This document shows positions 9,501 to 17,705 of a stretch of DNA of 64,000 nt, in pieces. Where the stretch lies: assembly GCA_027923965.1 (NCBI GenBank), contig AP026969.1, forward strand, positions 4,836,001 to 4,900,000, in the 5' to 3' direction. The notes beneath the pieces are model-generated. The model did no database searches. It had not been told where the DNA came from and saw nothing but the letters and a program-made list of their open reading frames with translations. Source of the stretch: Comamonadaceae bacterium OS-1 (GTDB lineage Bacteria > Pseudomonadota > Gammaproteobacteria > Burkholderiales > Burkholderiaceae_C). Positions within the stretch are counted from its first letter, which is position 1. Each line of letters begins with the position of its first letter. Both the position numbers and the translations under genes were made by a program.

Positions 9501-10060
9501 GCGCCTTTGTGGCCCGGGTGCGCCAGGCGGAGCAACCCCTGGATGCCCACTTGCCACTCACCGAGGCCGTGGCCCGCTACCTGTTCAAGCTGATGGCCTA
9601 CAAAGACGAGTACGAGGTGGCGCGGCTCCAGACCGACCCCGCGTTTCTGGCCGACATCCAGGCCCAGTTCGAGGGCGACTACCAGCTGCACTACCACTTG
9701 GCGCCGCCGCTGCTGGCGAAAAAAAACGCCCAGGGCGAGCTGCAAAAGCAAAAGTTTGGTCCCGGCGTGCGCTGGGCCTTCCAGCTGCTGGCAGGTCTGA
9801 AGGGCCTGCGTGGCACGCCGTTCGACCCGTTTGGCTACCAGGCCGAGCGGCGCACCGAGCGGGCGCTGGTGGCCGAGTACCAGGACAGCATCCGCGCTGT
9901 GCTGCCCCGACTGACGGCGGTCAACCACGCGGCCGCCATCGCCATCGCCCGCATTCCGGAGCAAATCCGCGGCTACGGCCATGTGAAGGCGCGGCACCTG
10001 GCCGCGGCGCGGCTGCAGTGGGCGGACGCCTTGGCGGCTTTTGAGTTAGGCACGAAATAG
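6515..10060 (+). CDS. Indolepyruvate ferredoxin oxidoreductase, fused subunits
   Basis: 1181 aa. An N-terminal pyruvate-oxidoreductase-like region is followed by a TPP-binding segment (about 528-565, GDGTYFHSGLLAIRQAI), a cysteine-rich Fe-S region (about 667-715, CEGCGDCGEQSNC and SCNKDMSCVKGFC) and a gamma-type domain (about 755 on, GVGGTGVITLGQLLG). These proteins oxidatively decarboxylate aryl or branched 2-oxo acids, giving acyl-CoA and reduced ferredoxin. In archaea the parts are separate IorA and IorB chains; the single-chain form is common in aerobic proteobacteria. The divergent Lrp gene suggests induction by amino acids. Substrate is inferred (aromatic or branched amino-acid catabolism). 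Confidence 0.9.
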   Translation: MNAPLPEQLRKALEAASLDDKYSLDFGPAFMSGVQALVKLPMLQRQRDARQGRNTAGFISGYRGSPLGTYDQALWKAGKYLKAQHIVFQPGVNEELAATAVWGTQQLGFSPPGTNKFDGVFGIWYGKGPGVDRCSDVFKHANMAGTTEFGGVIAVAGDDHISKSSTAAHQSDHIFKACGLPVFFPANVQEILDLGLHAFAMSRFSGVWAGMKTIQEIVESSATVMVDPERVAIKIPTDFVMPPGGLHIRWPDHALEQEARLMHYKWYAALAYIRANRLNYNAIEGPNDRFGVIASGKAYNDTRQALLDLGLDDATCRRIGLRLHKVGVVWPLEAQLTREFATGLQEILVVEEKRQVIEYQLKEELYNWRADVRPNVLGKFNEPEGDLSGGEWSMANPTANTLLRANADLSPALVARAIAQRLHKLGVPEDVAARIDAHIALLDATDRAMVLLDASPAQARPPWFCSGCPHNTSTVVPDGSRAMGGIGCHFMATWMDRSTVGFTQMGGEGVPWVGQQPFTTDQHIFANLGDGTYFHSGLLAIRQAIAAGVNITYKILYNDAVAMTGGQQIGERPEGHSVVQIAQSVRAEGAIKTVVVTDEPEKYVGVALADGVEVKHRDLLDDVQREFRAIKGTTIIIYDQTCATEKRRRRKRGTAVDPATRVVINPLVCEGCGDCGEQSNCLSVEPLETPFGRKRQINQSSCNKDMSCVKGFCPSFVTVQGGQLRKKKPAQALSPFTGSPLPEPTLPRTAGVWGIVVAGVGGTGVITLGQLLGVAAHLEGRGIVTQDAAGLAQKGGATWSHVLLADTQEAIRTTRVGAGAADLILGCDPVVAAGKETLVRMRPGRTHVALNTHTAPTAAFVHNADWKNPGDACMAEIVRATGQDGIASFDADAAANRLMGDSLYANPMLLGYAWQKGWVPLRLDSLLRAIELNNMAVEANKTAFAWGRRAAVDPASVATPPQAIQWHARESLDAMLQRRVAFLTGYQNAAYAATYSAFVARVRQAEQPLDAHLPLTEAVARYLFKLMAYKDEYEVARLQTDPAFLADIQAQFEGDYQLHYHLAPPLLAKKNAQGELQKQKFGPGVRWAFQLLAGLKGLRGTPFDPFGYQAERRTERALVAEYQDSIRAVLPRLTAVNHAAAIAIARIPEQIRGYGHVKARHLAAARLQWADALAAFELGTK

Positions 10061-10107
10061 GCCTCCAGCGCTTATTCCATCAGCACAAAAAGCTATTCAA
10101 AATATAG
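10061..10107. repeat. Dispersed palindromic repeat copy
   Basis: Degenerate copy after the oxidoreductase gene: CGCTTATTCCATCAGCAC then AAAAGCTATTCAAAATATAG. It may also act as a weak transcription end. Confidence 0.6.
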
Positions 10108-10255
10108 CAACCCTGCGGGGCCCGGCCTATGGTGAGCCCCCATATCGGGCAGCGAACACGGCGGCATACAATTGGTTCTACCCCCGCCCAGCCGCATGGC
10201 ACCTGATGTGCTGTGTCTGCGGGTTTATTTTTGCCATTTGTCGTTGGAGCCTTCT

Positions 10256-10591
10256 GTGTTTATTTCTTCTGCTTTTGCCCAAACCGCCCCTGCCGCCCCC
10301 GCTGCCGGTGGCGACCTGATGTCCTCCCTCACCGGCATGCTGCCCCTGGTGCTGATGTTCGTGGTGCTGTACTTCGTGATGATCCGCCCCCAGATGAAGA
10401 AGCAAAAAGAGCACCGCACCATGCTGGAAGCGCTGGCCAAGGGCGATGAAGTCGCCACCGCAGGCGGCCTGATCGGCAAGGTCACCAAGATCGGCGACGG
10501 CTTTCTGAGCCTGGAAATCGCCAGTGGCGTGGAAGTGCAACTGCAACGCAGCGCCGTCGTCCAGGTCATGCCTAAAGGTACTGTCAAGTAA
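10256..10591 (+). CDS. yajC: Sec translocon accessory subunit YajC
   Basis: 111 aa from a GTG at 10256, preceded by TTGGAG. An upstream ATG would add about 28 residues absent from the family. It has one membrane helix (about 22-40, LPLVLMFVVLYFVM) followed by RPQMKKQKEH and the conserved GDEVATAGGLIGKV. YajC associates with SecDF at the inner membrane and supports protein export. It is directly followed by secD and secF in the usual order. Confidence 0.95.
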   Translation: MFISSAFAQTAPAAPAAGGDLMSSLTGMLPLVLMFVVLYFVMIRPQMKKQKEHRTMLEALAKGDEVATAGGLIGKVTKIGDGFLSLEIASGVEVQLQRSAVVQVMPKGTVK

Positions 10592-10631
10592 TTCCAGACC
10601 GTCAAGTAACTAGAAAGTATTAAGCGCGACC

Positions 10632-12512
10632 ATGAATCGATACCCGGTATGGAAGTACGTGATCCTCCTGGTCGCGCTACTGGTGGGGGCCATTTACACC
10701 CTGCCCAATTTCTTTGGTGAAGCCCCGGCGGTGCAGGTCTCGGCCGCCCGCGCGTCGGTCAAGATCGACGCCACCACCCTGGCCAAAGTACAAGAGGCGC
10801 TGAAATCCGCCAGCCTCAGCCCCGACCTGATCGGTGTGGAAGGCGCTTCGGTCAAGGCCCGTTTTGGCAACACCGACGACCAGCTCAAGGCCAAGGACGT
10901 GGTGCAAAAAGCCCTGGTGCCCGATGCCAACGATGCCAGCTACGTGGTGGCGCTGAACCTGCTGTCGCGCTCGCCCTCCTGGCTGACCGCCTTGCACGCC
11001 TTCCCCATGTATTTGGGGCTGGACCTGCGCGGTGGTGTGCACTTCATGCTGCAGGTGGACATGCAGGCCGCGCTGACCAAAAAAGCCGAGTCCCTGGCCG
11101 GTGACCTGCGCACCAGCCTGCGCGACAAGAACGTGCGCCACAGCGGCATCGCCCGCAACGGCCAGACCATCGAGTTGCGCTTGCGCGACAGCGACACCCT
11201 GGCCGCGGCCAAGGCCGTGGTGCAAGACCAGTTCCCCGACCTCATCACCACCGACGCGCCCGACGGTACCGAGTACAAGCTGACCGCCAGCATCCGCCCC
11301 GAAGCCGCCCGCCGCGTGCAAGACCAGGCGCTGAAGCAAAACATCACCACCCTGCACAACCGGATCAACGAACTCGGCGTGTCCGAGCCGGTGATCCAGC
11401 AGCAGGGCCTGGACCGCATCGTGGTGCAACTGCCCGGCGTGCAGGACACCGCCAAGGCCAAGGACATCCTGGGCCGCACCGCCACGCTGGAAGTGCGCCT
11501 GGTGGACGAAAGCACCGAAGCCGGTGCCGCCGCCGCGGGCGCGGGTGCCGTGCCGTTTGGCGACGAACGCTACCTGGAACGCAGCGGCCAGCCCGTGATC
11601 GTGAAAAAGCAGGTGGTGCTGACCGGTGAAAACCTCACCGATGCCCAGCCCGGCTTCGACAGCCAGACCCAGGAGCCCACCGTCAACCTGACGCTGGATG
11701 CCAAGGGCTCGCGCATCTTCAAAGACATCACGCGCGAAAACATCGGCAAGCGCATGGCCATCATCCTGTTTGAAAAAGGCAAGGGCGAAGTCGTGACCGC
11801 ACCGGTGATCCGCTCTGAAATCGCCGGGGGCCGGGTGCAGATCTCGGGCCGCATGACCACGCAAGAAGCCAACGACACCTCGCTGCTGCTGCGCGCCGGT
11901 TCGCTGGCCGCGCCGATGGAAATCATCGAAGAACGCACCATCGGCCCCAGCCTGGGTGCCGAGAACATCTCCAAGGGCTTCCACAGCGTGCTGTGGGGCT
12001 TCCTGGCCGTGGCGGCTTTCATGTGCTGCTACTACATGCTGTTTGGCGTGTTCTCCAGCATCGCGCTGGCGTTCAATCTGCTGCTGCTGGTGGCGGTGCT
12101 GTCCATGCTGCAGGCCACCTTGACCTTGCCCGGTATGGCCGCCATGGCCCTGGTGCTGGGTATGGCGATCGACTCCAACGTGCTGATCAACGAGCGGGTG
12201 CGTGAAGAGCTGCGCGCCGGGGCTTCGCCGCAGGCCGCCATCCACGCCGGTTTCGACCGCGCCTGGGCCACGATTCTGGACTCCAACATCACCAGCGCCA
12301 TCGTCGGCATCGCTTTGTTGGCTTTTGGCTCGGGTCCTGTCCGCGGATTTGCCGTGGTGCACGTTCTGGGTATTGCCACCAGTATTTTTTCCAGCGTGTT
12401 CTTCTCGCGCGGCCTGGTCAACCTCTGGTATGGCCGCACCAAGAAGCTCAAATCCGTGTCCATCGGCACCGTGTGGCGGCCCGAGGCCGCTGTTGAAACC
12501 AAAGCCAAGTAA
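10632..12512 (+). CDS. secD: Protein translocase subunit SecD
   Basis: 626 aa. The first membrane helix (7-25) is followed by the large periplasmic domain that begins with the family signature GLDLRGGVHFMLQVD near residue 129, then P1 head and base regions, and five membrane helices from about 450 onward (including MALVLGMAIDSNVLINER). With SecF it uses the proton gradient to pull secreted proteins through SecYEG and complete export. The gap to secF is 12 bp, so they form one operon with yajC. Length is normal. Confidence 0.97.
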   Translation: MNRYPVWKYVILLVALLVGAIYTLPNFFGEAPAVQVSAARASVKIDATTLAKVQEALKSASLSPDLIGVEGASVKARFGNTDDQLKAKDVVQKALVPDANDASYVVALNLLSRSPSWLTALHAFPMYLGLDLRGGVHFMLQVDMQAALTKKAESLAGDLRTSLRDKNVRHSGIARNGQTIELRLRDSDTLAAAKAVVQDQFPDLITTDAPDGTEYKLTASIRPEAARRVQDQALKQNITTLHNRINELGVSEPVIQQQGLDRIVVQLPGVQDTAKAKDILGRTATLEVRLVDESTEAGAAAAGAGAVPFGDERYLERSGQPVIVKKQVVLTGENLTDAQPGFDSQTQEPTVNLTLDAKGSRIFKDITRENIGKRMAIILFEKGKGEVVTAPVIRSEIAGGRVQISGRMTTQEANDTSLLLRAGSLAAPMEIIEERTIGPSLGAENISKGFHSVLWGFLAVAAFMCCYYMLFGVFSSIALAFNLLLLVAVLSMLQATLTLPGMAAMALVLGMAIDSNVLINERVREELRAGASPQAAIHAGFDRAWATILDSNITSAIVGIALLAFGSGPVRGFAVVHVLGIATSIFSSVFFSRGLVNLWYGRTKKLKSVSIGTVWRPEAAVETKAK

Positions 12513-12524
12513 GGACGCGCCAGC

Positions 12525-13481
12525 ATGGAGTTTTTCAAGATCCACCGCGACATTCCGTTCATGCGGAATGCGTTGGTTTTCAACATTGTTTCGTTTGTTA
12601 CCTTTTTGGCTGCGGTGTTCTTTTTGTTCTCGCGCGGCCTGCATTTGTCGGTGGAATTCACCGGCGGCACCCTGATGGAGGTGAGCTATTCCCAGCCCGC
12701 CGACCTGAACCGCGTGCGCACCGTGGTGGCCGGCCTGGGCCTGCAAGACGTGCAGGTGCAGAACTTCGGCACCTCGCAAGACGTGCTGATCCGCATGCCG
12801 GTGCAAAAGGGTGTCACGTCCGCCCAGCAGAGCGACCAGGTGCTGGCCGCACTCAAAACCGCCGATGCGTCGGTGCAGCTCAAACGCACCGAGTTCGTGG
12901 GCCCGCAGGTGGGCGACGAGCTGGCGGTGGATGGCCTGAAGGCCCTGGCCTTTGTGGTGGCGGGCATCATGCTGTACCTGGCCATCCGCTTCGAATGGAA
13001 GTTTGCGGTGGCGGCCATCATCGCCAACCTGCACGATGTGGTCATCATCCTGGGCTTTTTTGCCTTCTTCCAGTGGGAATTTTCGCTGCCGGTGCTGGCG
13101 GCGGTGCTGGCGGTGCTGGGTTATTCGGTGAACGAATCGGTGGTGATCTTTGACCGGATCCGTGAGAACTTTCGCCGCTATCGCAAAATGAACCCGATGC
13201 AGGTGATCGACAACGCCATCACCTCGACCATCAGCCGCACTATCATTACGCATGGCTCCACCCAGATCATGGTTTTGTCGATGCTGGTATTTGGTGGCCC
13301 GACCTTGCATTACTTTGCGCTGGCCCTCACTATCGGTATCTGCTTCGGCATTTATTCTTCGGTGTTTGTGGCGGCTGCCATTGCCATGTGGTTGGGCATC
13401 CAACGCGAAGATCTGGTCAAAGCTTCCAACAACAAGAAAGACGAAGACCCCAACGACCCCAACGCAGGCGCAACCGTGTGA
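12525..13481 (+). CDS. secF: Protein translocase subunit SecF
   Basis: 318 aa with six membrane helices and the signature VEFTGGTLMEV near residue 42, plus the conserved LGYSVNESVVIFDRIRENFR and the TSTISRTIITHGSTQI segment. It is the partner of SecD in the proton-driven export motor. The start has AAGGACGCGCCAGC before the ATG. It lies 12 bp after secD and 14 bp before the DUF1631 gene, so the latter may be cotranscribed. Confidence 0.97.
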   Translation: MEFFKIHRDIPFMRNALVFNIVSFVTFLAAVFFLFSRGLHLSVEFTGGTLMEVSYSQPADLNRVRTVVAGLGLQDVQVQNFGTSQDVLIRMPVQKGVTSAQQSDQVLAALKTADASVQLKRTEFVGPQVGDELAVDGLKALAFVVAGIMLYLAIRFEWKFAVAAIIANLHDVVIILGFFAFFQWEFSLPVLAAVLAVLGYSVNESVVIFDRIRENFRRYRKMNPMQVIDNAITSTISRTIITHGSTQIMVLSMLVFGGPTLHYFALALTIGICFGIYSSVFVAAAIAMWLGIQREDLVKASNNKKDEDPNDPNAGATV

Positions 13482-13495
13482 CCTGCGCCTGAAAT

Positions 13496-15943
13496 ATGGC
13501 ATCTAACGCCCCTATCCATCCTGGCCAGCAACTCGCCCGCACCGCGCGCGAGAGCCTGGTCACGGAGGTAGGGCAGGCGTTGGGAGATGTCAGCCGGGCG
13601 GTTGCCGGGCGCTTGACGGTGTTGCTCGAAGAAGCCCACAGCACCCGCGAAATGCACGAGCGCCAGGATGCCTGGACCGCCTTCCAGCGCCAAAGCCGCG
13701 CCTGGGAGCAGGGCACCGCAGCAGCTTGGCGCCGCGCCTTGCACCCCAGCACCCATGGCGGTGCGGTGCGCGACGCGGGCATGCAGTTCGAGCTGATGGG
13801 CGACGAGGTTGTCGAAAACAAGATTCTGGCTTCGCGCCTGGCTGTCGCCATCCTGGACAAGCTGGGCGAGGCCTATGGCAACCTGTGCGCCCGTATCCAG
13901 TTGCTAGAGTCCACCAGCGAGCTGGCCAGCCACGATCCGGTCCGCCCCGAGGTCCTGATGCTGGCCCTGGTCGAGCAGTGGACGGCGGTGGGCCTGGCGC
14001 GCAACATTTTGCCGCTGGTCAGCGATGCCTTGCAGCGCGAGCTGTCCGAGCATTTCGTGCATGCCTTCGAGACCTGCAACGAGCTGCTGCTGTCGCGCGG
14101 CGTGATCCCCACGGTCGATTTGCGTTCCCGCGTGAAGCGCAGCGACTCGGCGGGTGCCGCTACCGCGATGCCGCGTACTGCGCAAGACGCTACCACGCGG
14201 CCTGGCGGCATTGAAACGGACTGGAACGCGACCCGCTTTGAACCCTCCAACCTGTCGAACGGTCGTCCGAGCTCAGCTGGTGGTGGTGGTGGTGGCGGTA
14301 ACTACAGCGGTGGTGGCGGTTTCAGCGGCGCTGGCGGCACGCAGGGCCAAGGGCATGGCGGCGGCAGCAGCACGCCCGCTGCGATCGGACCACGCCATGC
14401 GGCCGATGAAACCCGCATGATGACCGCGGTGTCGCCCCTGGCCCGGGCCCGGCGGCGCGCCCAAGGGGTCATGGGCCACCTCAAGCGCATGCTGAACGAC
14501 CACGTCAGCGATTTTGACCGTACCGAGCAGCACCCGGTCTCGCCCGTCCTGGCGCAGGCGATTGCCCGCAAGCGCGATGGCGGCGACACCGACCCCATGT
14601 CCGACGGCATGGACGTACGTACCGACCGCTATGAATACGGCGTGGCCGATGTGTCCCGTGCCGCATCCGTGCTGCGCGAGCGCTCCAACGTCCTCAAGCA
14701 AAAGGCGTCCACGCAGGCGGAAAAAGCCACTATCGAGGTGGTCGCGCTGATGTTCCAGAGCATCCTGGCCGAAGAGCGCATTCCGCCATCGGTGCGGGTG
14801 TGGTTTGCCCGGCTGCAGTTGCCGGTGCTGCGCGTGGCCCTGGCCGAACCCGAATTTTTCAGCACCGTGGACCACCCGGCGCGCCAGCTGATCGACCGCA
14901 TGGGCTCCTGCGTCATGGGCTTTGATGCCCGGGCCATCAACGGCAGCGCTCTGGAGACCGAGATCCGCCGCGTGGTGCAGGTTATCGAGCAGTACCCGGA
15001 AACCGGGCGGCGCGTGTTCCAGCTGGTGTTTGACGAGTTTGTGGTGTTTTTGTCGAAATTCCTGACCGAAAAAGGCAGCACCCAGCGCCTGGTCAGCCTG
15101 GCGCAACAGGTCGAGCAAAAGGAAACCCTGGCCATCCAGTACACCATCGAACTGCGCAACATGCTCAAGGACATGCCGGTGCGCGAGGAGATCCGCGCCT
15201 TCCTGTTCAAGGTCTGGGCCGAGGTGCTGGCCATGGCGGCGGTGCGCAACGGCGCGCAGCACGTGGACACCATCGCCCTGAAAAAAGCCGCCTCCGAGCT
15301 GGTCTGGTCGGCCAGTGCCAAGCCGAACCGGGCGGACCGGGCCAAGGTCATCCAGAGCCTGCCGACCCTGCTGCAGCGCCTGCGCCAGGGCATGGGCCTG
15401 CTGGGGCTGGACACGCCGGCCCAAGAGATCCACATCAAGACCATCAGTGACACGCTGGCCGATGCCTTCATGTCCAAGACCGAGGCCATCCCCCAGGCGC
15501 GCATCGACTCCATGGCCGCGCACCTGGCCAACCTGGAAGATTTCTTCAGCGACGAAGCCACCGGCGATTTGCCGCTGGACCCGGAAAGCATCGAGATGAT
15601 GCTGGGTATGGATGCGTCCACCATCGACGTGATCGCCGATGGCGGCTCCAAGCCCTCTGATGCGATGCTGGCCTGGGCGCAAGAACTGCAACTGGGCCAT
15701 TGGTTCATGCTGGACCACAACCGCCAGGTCAACCGGGTGCAGTTCGCCTGGCGCAGTGACCGCAGGCAACTGCATCTGTTTGCCGCCATGGATGGGCGCA
15801 GCTACCTGATCCAGGCGCGCCGACTGGCGGCCTACCTGCAAGCGGGTCTGCTGGTGCCACAGGAAGAAGAAGCCTTGACCCTGCGCGCCACCCGCGACGC
15901 GCTGGCCAAGCTGGATGCCAACCCCGAGCGGCTGCTGGCCTGA
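13496..15943 (+). CDS. DUF1631-family protein
   Basis: 815 aa, matching in style the large DUF1631 proteins found in beta- and gammaproteobacteria. It is mostly helical with no signal peptide or membrane helix. A strongly glycine-rich linker (about 260-292, with GGGGGGG, SGGGGFSG and GHGGGSS) separates an N-terminal ~250-residue part from the C-terminal ~500. The C-terminal part has the conserved HPARQLIDRM and the final PilZ-like stretch (WFMLDHNRQVNRVQFAWRSD). Some family members bind cyclic di-GMP-like ligands through such a region; this is only suggestive here. It is closely downstream of secF. Confidence 0.8.
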   Translation: MASNAPIHPGQQLARTARESLVTEVGQALGDVSRAVAGRLTVLLEEAHSTREMHERQDAWTAFQRQSRAWEQGTAAAWRRALHPSTHGGAVRDAGMQFELMGDEVVENKILASRLAVAILDKLGEAYGNLCARIQLLESTSELASHDPVRPEVLMLALVEQWTAVGLARNILPLVSDALQRELSEHFVHAFETCNELLLSRGVIPTVDLRSRVKRSDSAGAATAMPRTAQDATTRPGGIETDWNATRFEPSNLSNGRPSSAGGGGGGGNYSGGGGFSGAGGTQGQGHGGGSSTPAAIGPRHAADETRMMTAVSPLARARRRAQGVMGHLKRMLNDHVSDFDRTEQHPVSPVLAQAIARKRDGGDTDPMSDGMDVRTDRYEYGVADVSRAASVLRERSNVLKQKASTQAEKATIEVVALMFQSILAEERIPPSVRVWFARLQLPVLRVALAEPEFFSTVDHPARQLIDRMGSCVMGFDARAINGSALETEIRRVVQVIEQYPETGRRVFQLVFDEFVVFLSKFLTEKGSTQRLVSLAQQVEQKETLAIQYTIELRNMLKDMPVREEIRAFLFKVWAEVLAMAAVRNGAQHVDTIALKKAASELVWSASAKPNRADRAKVIQSLPTLLQRLRQGMGLLGLDTPAQEIHIKTISDTLADAFMSKTEAIPQARIDSMAAHLANLEDFFSDEATGDLPLDPESIEMMLGMDASTIDVIADGGSKPSDAMLAWAQELQLGHWFMLDHNRQVNRVQFAWRSDRRQLHLFAAMDGRSYLIQARRLAAYLQAGLLVPQEEEALTLRATRDALAKLDANPERLLA

Positions 15944-15949
15944 TTGCTG

Positions 15950-16014
15950 CGGTTTTTGTAGCTGCTCACGCTGACGGGGTGAGCGTAAACGGCCTAAAAG
16001 GCTTATAAAAAGTC
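15950..16014. repeat. Dispersed palindromic repeat copy with attached hairpin
   Basis: Contains GTAGCTGCTCACGCTGACGG and GTGAGCGTAAACGGCC. It fills the gap between the convergent DUF1631 and smg genes and may serve as a bidirectional terminator. Confidence 0.55.
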
Positions 16015-16015
16015 T

Positions 16016-16501
16016 TTAGTGGGCAATGCGGTCCGACGCGTCGTCGCACAGCTCGTCGAGCACCAGGGCATCGGGCTCTTCGCCAAAACTCCAGTACACC
16101 ATCAGGATGATGATCTTCAGGTCGTCCAGGGTCACGGGGTGGCCGTTGGCGGCCATGGCGCGGTCCAGCACGATTTCGCGCATCACTGGTGCCAGCACCC
16201 CGGCGGTTTCCAGAAAGCTCACAAAGCCCAGACATTCGGCCCCCAGATGGTCTTGCTCGGCCACCGAGTAGACGCGCAGGCTGTCGGTGGCGGGGAAGTC
16301 CATCGCCTCGATAGGCGGCAGGGGCGGGGCCAGGTGGGGGCTGTGGGACGCGATATGCAGGCCGTCGAGCCAGCGCAGCGCCTCCGCAATTTCATCGGCT
16401 TCGAAGCCGACGGCCGTTAATTTGCGGCCAAGTTGTTGCGGCTCGGGACAGGCATCGCCGCGCCAGTAGTTTTCATAAACGAACACGAGTACTTCAAACA
16501 T
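16016..16501 (-). CDS. smg: Smg family protein (DUF494)
   Basis: 161 aa, beginning MFEVLVFVYENYW, the typical start of the Smg/DUF494 family, and ending with the acidic LVLDELCDDASDRIAH. In many proteobacteria smg lies directly next to dprA, as here (45 bp after the dprA start side, same strand). The molecular role is unknown; it may support DNA or topoisomerase-related processes by association only. Confidence 0.9.
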   Translation of the reverse strand: MFEVLVFVYENYWRGDACPEPQQLGRKLTAVGFEADEIAEALRWLDGLHIASHSPHLAPPLPPIEAMDFPATDSLRVYSVAEQDHLGAECLGFVSFLETAGVLAPVMREIVLDRAMAANGHPVTLDDLKIIILMVYWSFGEEPDALVLDELCDDASDRIAH

Positions 16502-16546
16502 GGACCCAATATAGCGCAGAACCTGGGCGTGGGTGGGCCAGGTGTT

Positions 16547-17692
16547 TTAACTGTGGGCAATCCGCTGAAACAGGCCGCCGGGCAGGCGCGCCACCTGGTT
16601 GTCTAGCTCCAGTTCCAGCAGCTGCACCTGCAGTTGGGACGTGGCAATGCCGGTGCGGGCGACCAGCGCATCCAGGCCCACGGGGTCGTAGCCCAGGGCT
16701 GTCAGCAGCGGGTTTTCAGGATTTTTTGGGCTGCTAGCGCTTATGGCGTCAGCATGGGCAGCTATTGAATCAGGAGTGCTGGAGAGTTTCAACTCGTCCA
16801 GAACATCCTGGATGGTTTCCACCAGTTTGGCCCCCTGGCGGATCAGCGCATGGCAGCCCCGGGCCTGGGCCGAGTGGATGGAGCCGGGGATGGCAAACAC
16901 CTCCTTGCCCTGCTCCACGGCCAGCCGGGCGGTGATCAGCGAGCCCGATTGCAGCGCCGCTTCGACCACCAGCGTGCCTTGGGACAGCCCGGCAATCAGG
17001 CGGTTGCGCTTGGGGAAGTTGGCGGCCAGCGGCGGCGTGCCCAGCGGGTATTCGCTCAGCAACAGGCCGTGCTGGGCGATGCGGTGGGCCAGCGCCAGGT
17101 TGCGCCGCGGGTAAACGCGGTCCAGCCCGGTGCCCACCACGGCGATGGTGGCCAGCCGGTCATCCGTCCCCGCAGCGCCTTCCAGCGCGCCCAGGTGGGC
17201 CGCGCTGTCCACCCCCAGGGCCAGGCCCGACACCACGGTCAGTCCGGCCTGGGCGCAGGCCTTGCCAAACTGGCGGGCATTCGCCTCGCCCTGCGGCGTG
17301 GGGTTGCGGCTGCCGACGATGGCGATGCTGCGGCTGCTGGCAGGCCGCCACAGGTCGGTGCGGCCCAGCGCGTACAGCAGCAGCGGCGGGTCTTCCATGG
17401 CCAGCAGGGCGTTAGGGTATCGGTCGTCGCCCAGGGTGATGAGGCTGCGCGGGGCTGCCCCGGCAGCGGCCAGCCACTGCCAGGTGGTTTCCAGATGGGA
17501 CTCCAGCTCGGGCGGGAGCTGTTGCAGCGCATGGGCCTGCAGCGGGGTGGCGATATCAAGCAGGCGAGCCAGAGGCTGCGCAAACACCGCCGTGGGCAGG
17601 CCAAAGGCGGCCATCAGGCGGCGTGCGCTGGCATTGCCAACGCCGGGCGTCAGGAGCAGGCGCAGCCAGCCTGCCAGCTCGTCCCGGTCCAT
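16547..17692 (-). CDS. dprA: DNA-processing protein DprA
   Basis: 381 aa. An N-terminal SAM-like region is followed by the Rossmann domain with the family motif IAIVGSRNPTPQG (about 122-134) and VVSGLALGVDSAAH, then FPKRNRLIAGLS. A C-terminal winged-helix domain completes it. DprA loads RecA on incoming single-stranded DNA during natural transformation. Between the Rossmann and winged-helix parts (about residues 307-320, AHADAISASSPKNP) the coding sequence contains a copy of the dispersed repeat, in frame, forming a variable linker. It lies 13 bp from the LysM gene and 45 bp before smg. Confidence 0.95.
   Translation of the reverse strand: MDRDELAGWLRLLLTPGVGNASARRLMAAFGLPTAVFAQPLARLLDIATPLQAHALQQLPPELESHLETTWQWLAAAGAAPRSLITLGDDRYPNALLAMEDPPLLLYALGRTDLWRPASSRSIAIVGSRNPTPQGEANARQFGKACAQAGLTVVSGLALGVDSAAHLGALEGAAGTDDRLATIAVVGTGLDRVYPRRNLALAHRIAQHGLLLSEYPLGTPPLAANFPKRNRLIAGLSQGTLVVEAALQSGSLITARLAVEQGKEVFAIPGSIHSAQARGCHALIRQGAKLVETIQDVLDELKLSSTPDSIAAHADAISASSPKNPENPLLTALGYDPVGLDALVARTGIATSQLQVQLLELELDNQVARLPGGLFQRIAHS
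16733..16772. repeat. Dispersed repeat copy inside dprA
   Basis: GCTGCTAGCGCTTATGGC and GCATGGGCAGCTATTGAA form the two arms of the repeat, inside the dprA coding sequence and in frame. Confidence 0.65.
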
Positions 17693-17705
17693 GCTGCTAC
17701 CCCGT

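Noticed and set aside
10677..13502. Very long minus-strand open frame opposite secD/secF
   Set aside because: Histidine- and glutamine-rich antisense shadow of strongly conserved sec genes; no RBS or family signal.
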